From Glandiceps talaboti (lineage: Eukaryota > Hemichordata > Enteropneusta > Spengelidae), in the NCBI RefSeq assembly GCF_964340395.1, contig NC_135560.1, forward strand, positions 5,982,598-6,046,597: DNA of 64,000 nt, read 5' to 3'. The number at the start of each line of letters is the position of its first letter. Position 1 is the first letter of the stretch. The notes beneath the pieces are model-generated. The model searched no databases and was not told where the DNA came from. It saw nothing but the letters and a program-made list of their open reading frames with translations. This document shows positions 63,440 through 64,000 of the stretch, in pieces. A program made the translations under genes and the position numbers.

Positions 63440-63600
63440 AATGTTGACACCCTTGTGACGACAGAAACACTGTTCATAGAAAACACAAGATGACACACAC
63501 AAAAAAGTGTTTCAAAGCAAAGGCTGACACCATATTACTGACAGACAAACTGTTGATAGAGGAAGGTAGTTGACACACACAAAAAATAGATTCAGTTTGA
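63440..63600 (+). repeat. 80-bp tandem duplication
   Basis: TTGACACCCTTGTGACGACA and CTGACACCATATTACTGACA open two similar units 80 bp apart; both contain ACACACAAAAAA. Confidence 0.65.
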
Positions 63601-64000
63601 AGACTGAGGTGATAACAATGATAGATGTCATTACTGACTGAAATGTGCATGACGGCAAAACAGGGGAGTGCCTTTATTACTATCAGATTCTAAAAGTCAA
63701 AGAAAGTTTAGAGCTCAAGACTGAGGAGATTTTGTGGCCTTTTTCCAACCCATGGTCACATCAACCACCTGAAACCTTAAGAAGAAAAGCAGGCAGACTT
63801 CTAAATGCCAGAAGTATAACAAGATAAGAAACTCTTATAATTATTGAAATTTGTTGGAATTAGTGGAGGTATTAATCAACAAACCACAGTAAAAGCACAC
63901 ATAGAACAAGTTACTGGTTAGCGTTAGCTTTGTATCACAACCAAGGAGACTTGCAGCAGACTACAGCATTTGTTGGCTTCAGCCAGGTTCAAATGTAAGC
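63601..64000. other. Right edge, no exon recognised
   Basis: Presumably intron of the membrane-protein gene. No acceptor/donor pair with a phase-1 frame and domain content was found. Confidence 0.35.

Overview
This is an AT-rich, intron-rich metazoan genomic window. Coding sequence occupies only about 5% of it and is split into short exons. Most of the rest is intron and spacer filled with microsatellites, minisatellites, foldback elements, SINE-like copies and decayed retroelements. The recognisable proteins (alkaline phosphatase, COMMD10, a C15orf61/DUF4528 homologue, a PAN-EGF-Sushi-EAR secreted protein) together with Penelope-like fragments point to an invertebrate bilaterian. A hemichordate, cephalochordate or lophotrochozoan would fit, but I cannot name the species from sequence alone. 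Long single-frame ORFs are mostly microsatellite artefacts, so genes were built by hand from splice signals, matching intron phases and protein family resemblance.

Layout. (1) 1-3328, minus: 5' end of an alkaline phosphatase gene (three exons, signal peptide, metal-binding Asp, catalytic Ser), continuing off the left edge, with a TATA box at 3322-3328. (2) 3.4-8.2 kb: LINE debris, a dispersed repeat and TTGA/CATA microsatellites. (3) 8229-31578, plus: a five-exon secreted protein gene. A signal-peptide exon is separated by an 18.2-kb repeat-filled intron from PAN, EGF, Sushi and seven-EAR-repeat exons. (4) 31.6-39.4 kb: two Penelope-like (GIY-YIG) fragments flanked by microsatellites, a Harbinger-like MITE and a third copy of a 350-bp MITE. 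(5) 39447-42765, minus: a complete two-exon C15orf61 homologue, head-to-head across 189 bp with (6) COMMD10 (42955-47153, plus, seven exons). (7) 47775-48187: a MITE with a perfect 9-bp target duplication. (8) 54278-62975, minus: 3' part of a single-pass membrane protein gene built from phase-1 exons, whose 5' end lies beyond the right edge. Its introns carry several minisatellites.

Functionally the genes are unrelated. The COMMD10/C15orf61 pair probably shares one compact promoter. The two extracellular or receptor genes show the all-phase-1 exon pattern typical of domain shuffling. The least expected material is in the mobile elements: a Penelope-like relic with inverted terminal repeats bounded by (TA)n on both sides, a second relic with a hammerhead-ribozyme-like motif, and a possible short alternative 3' exon inside the 18-kb intron.
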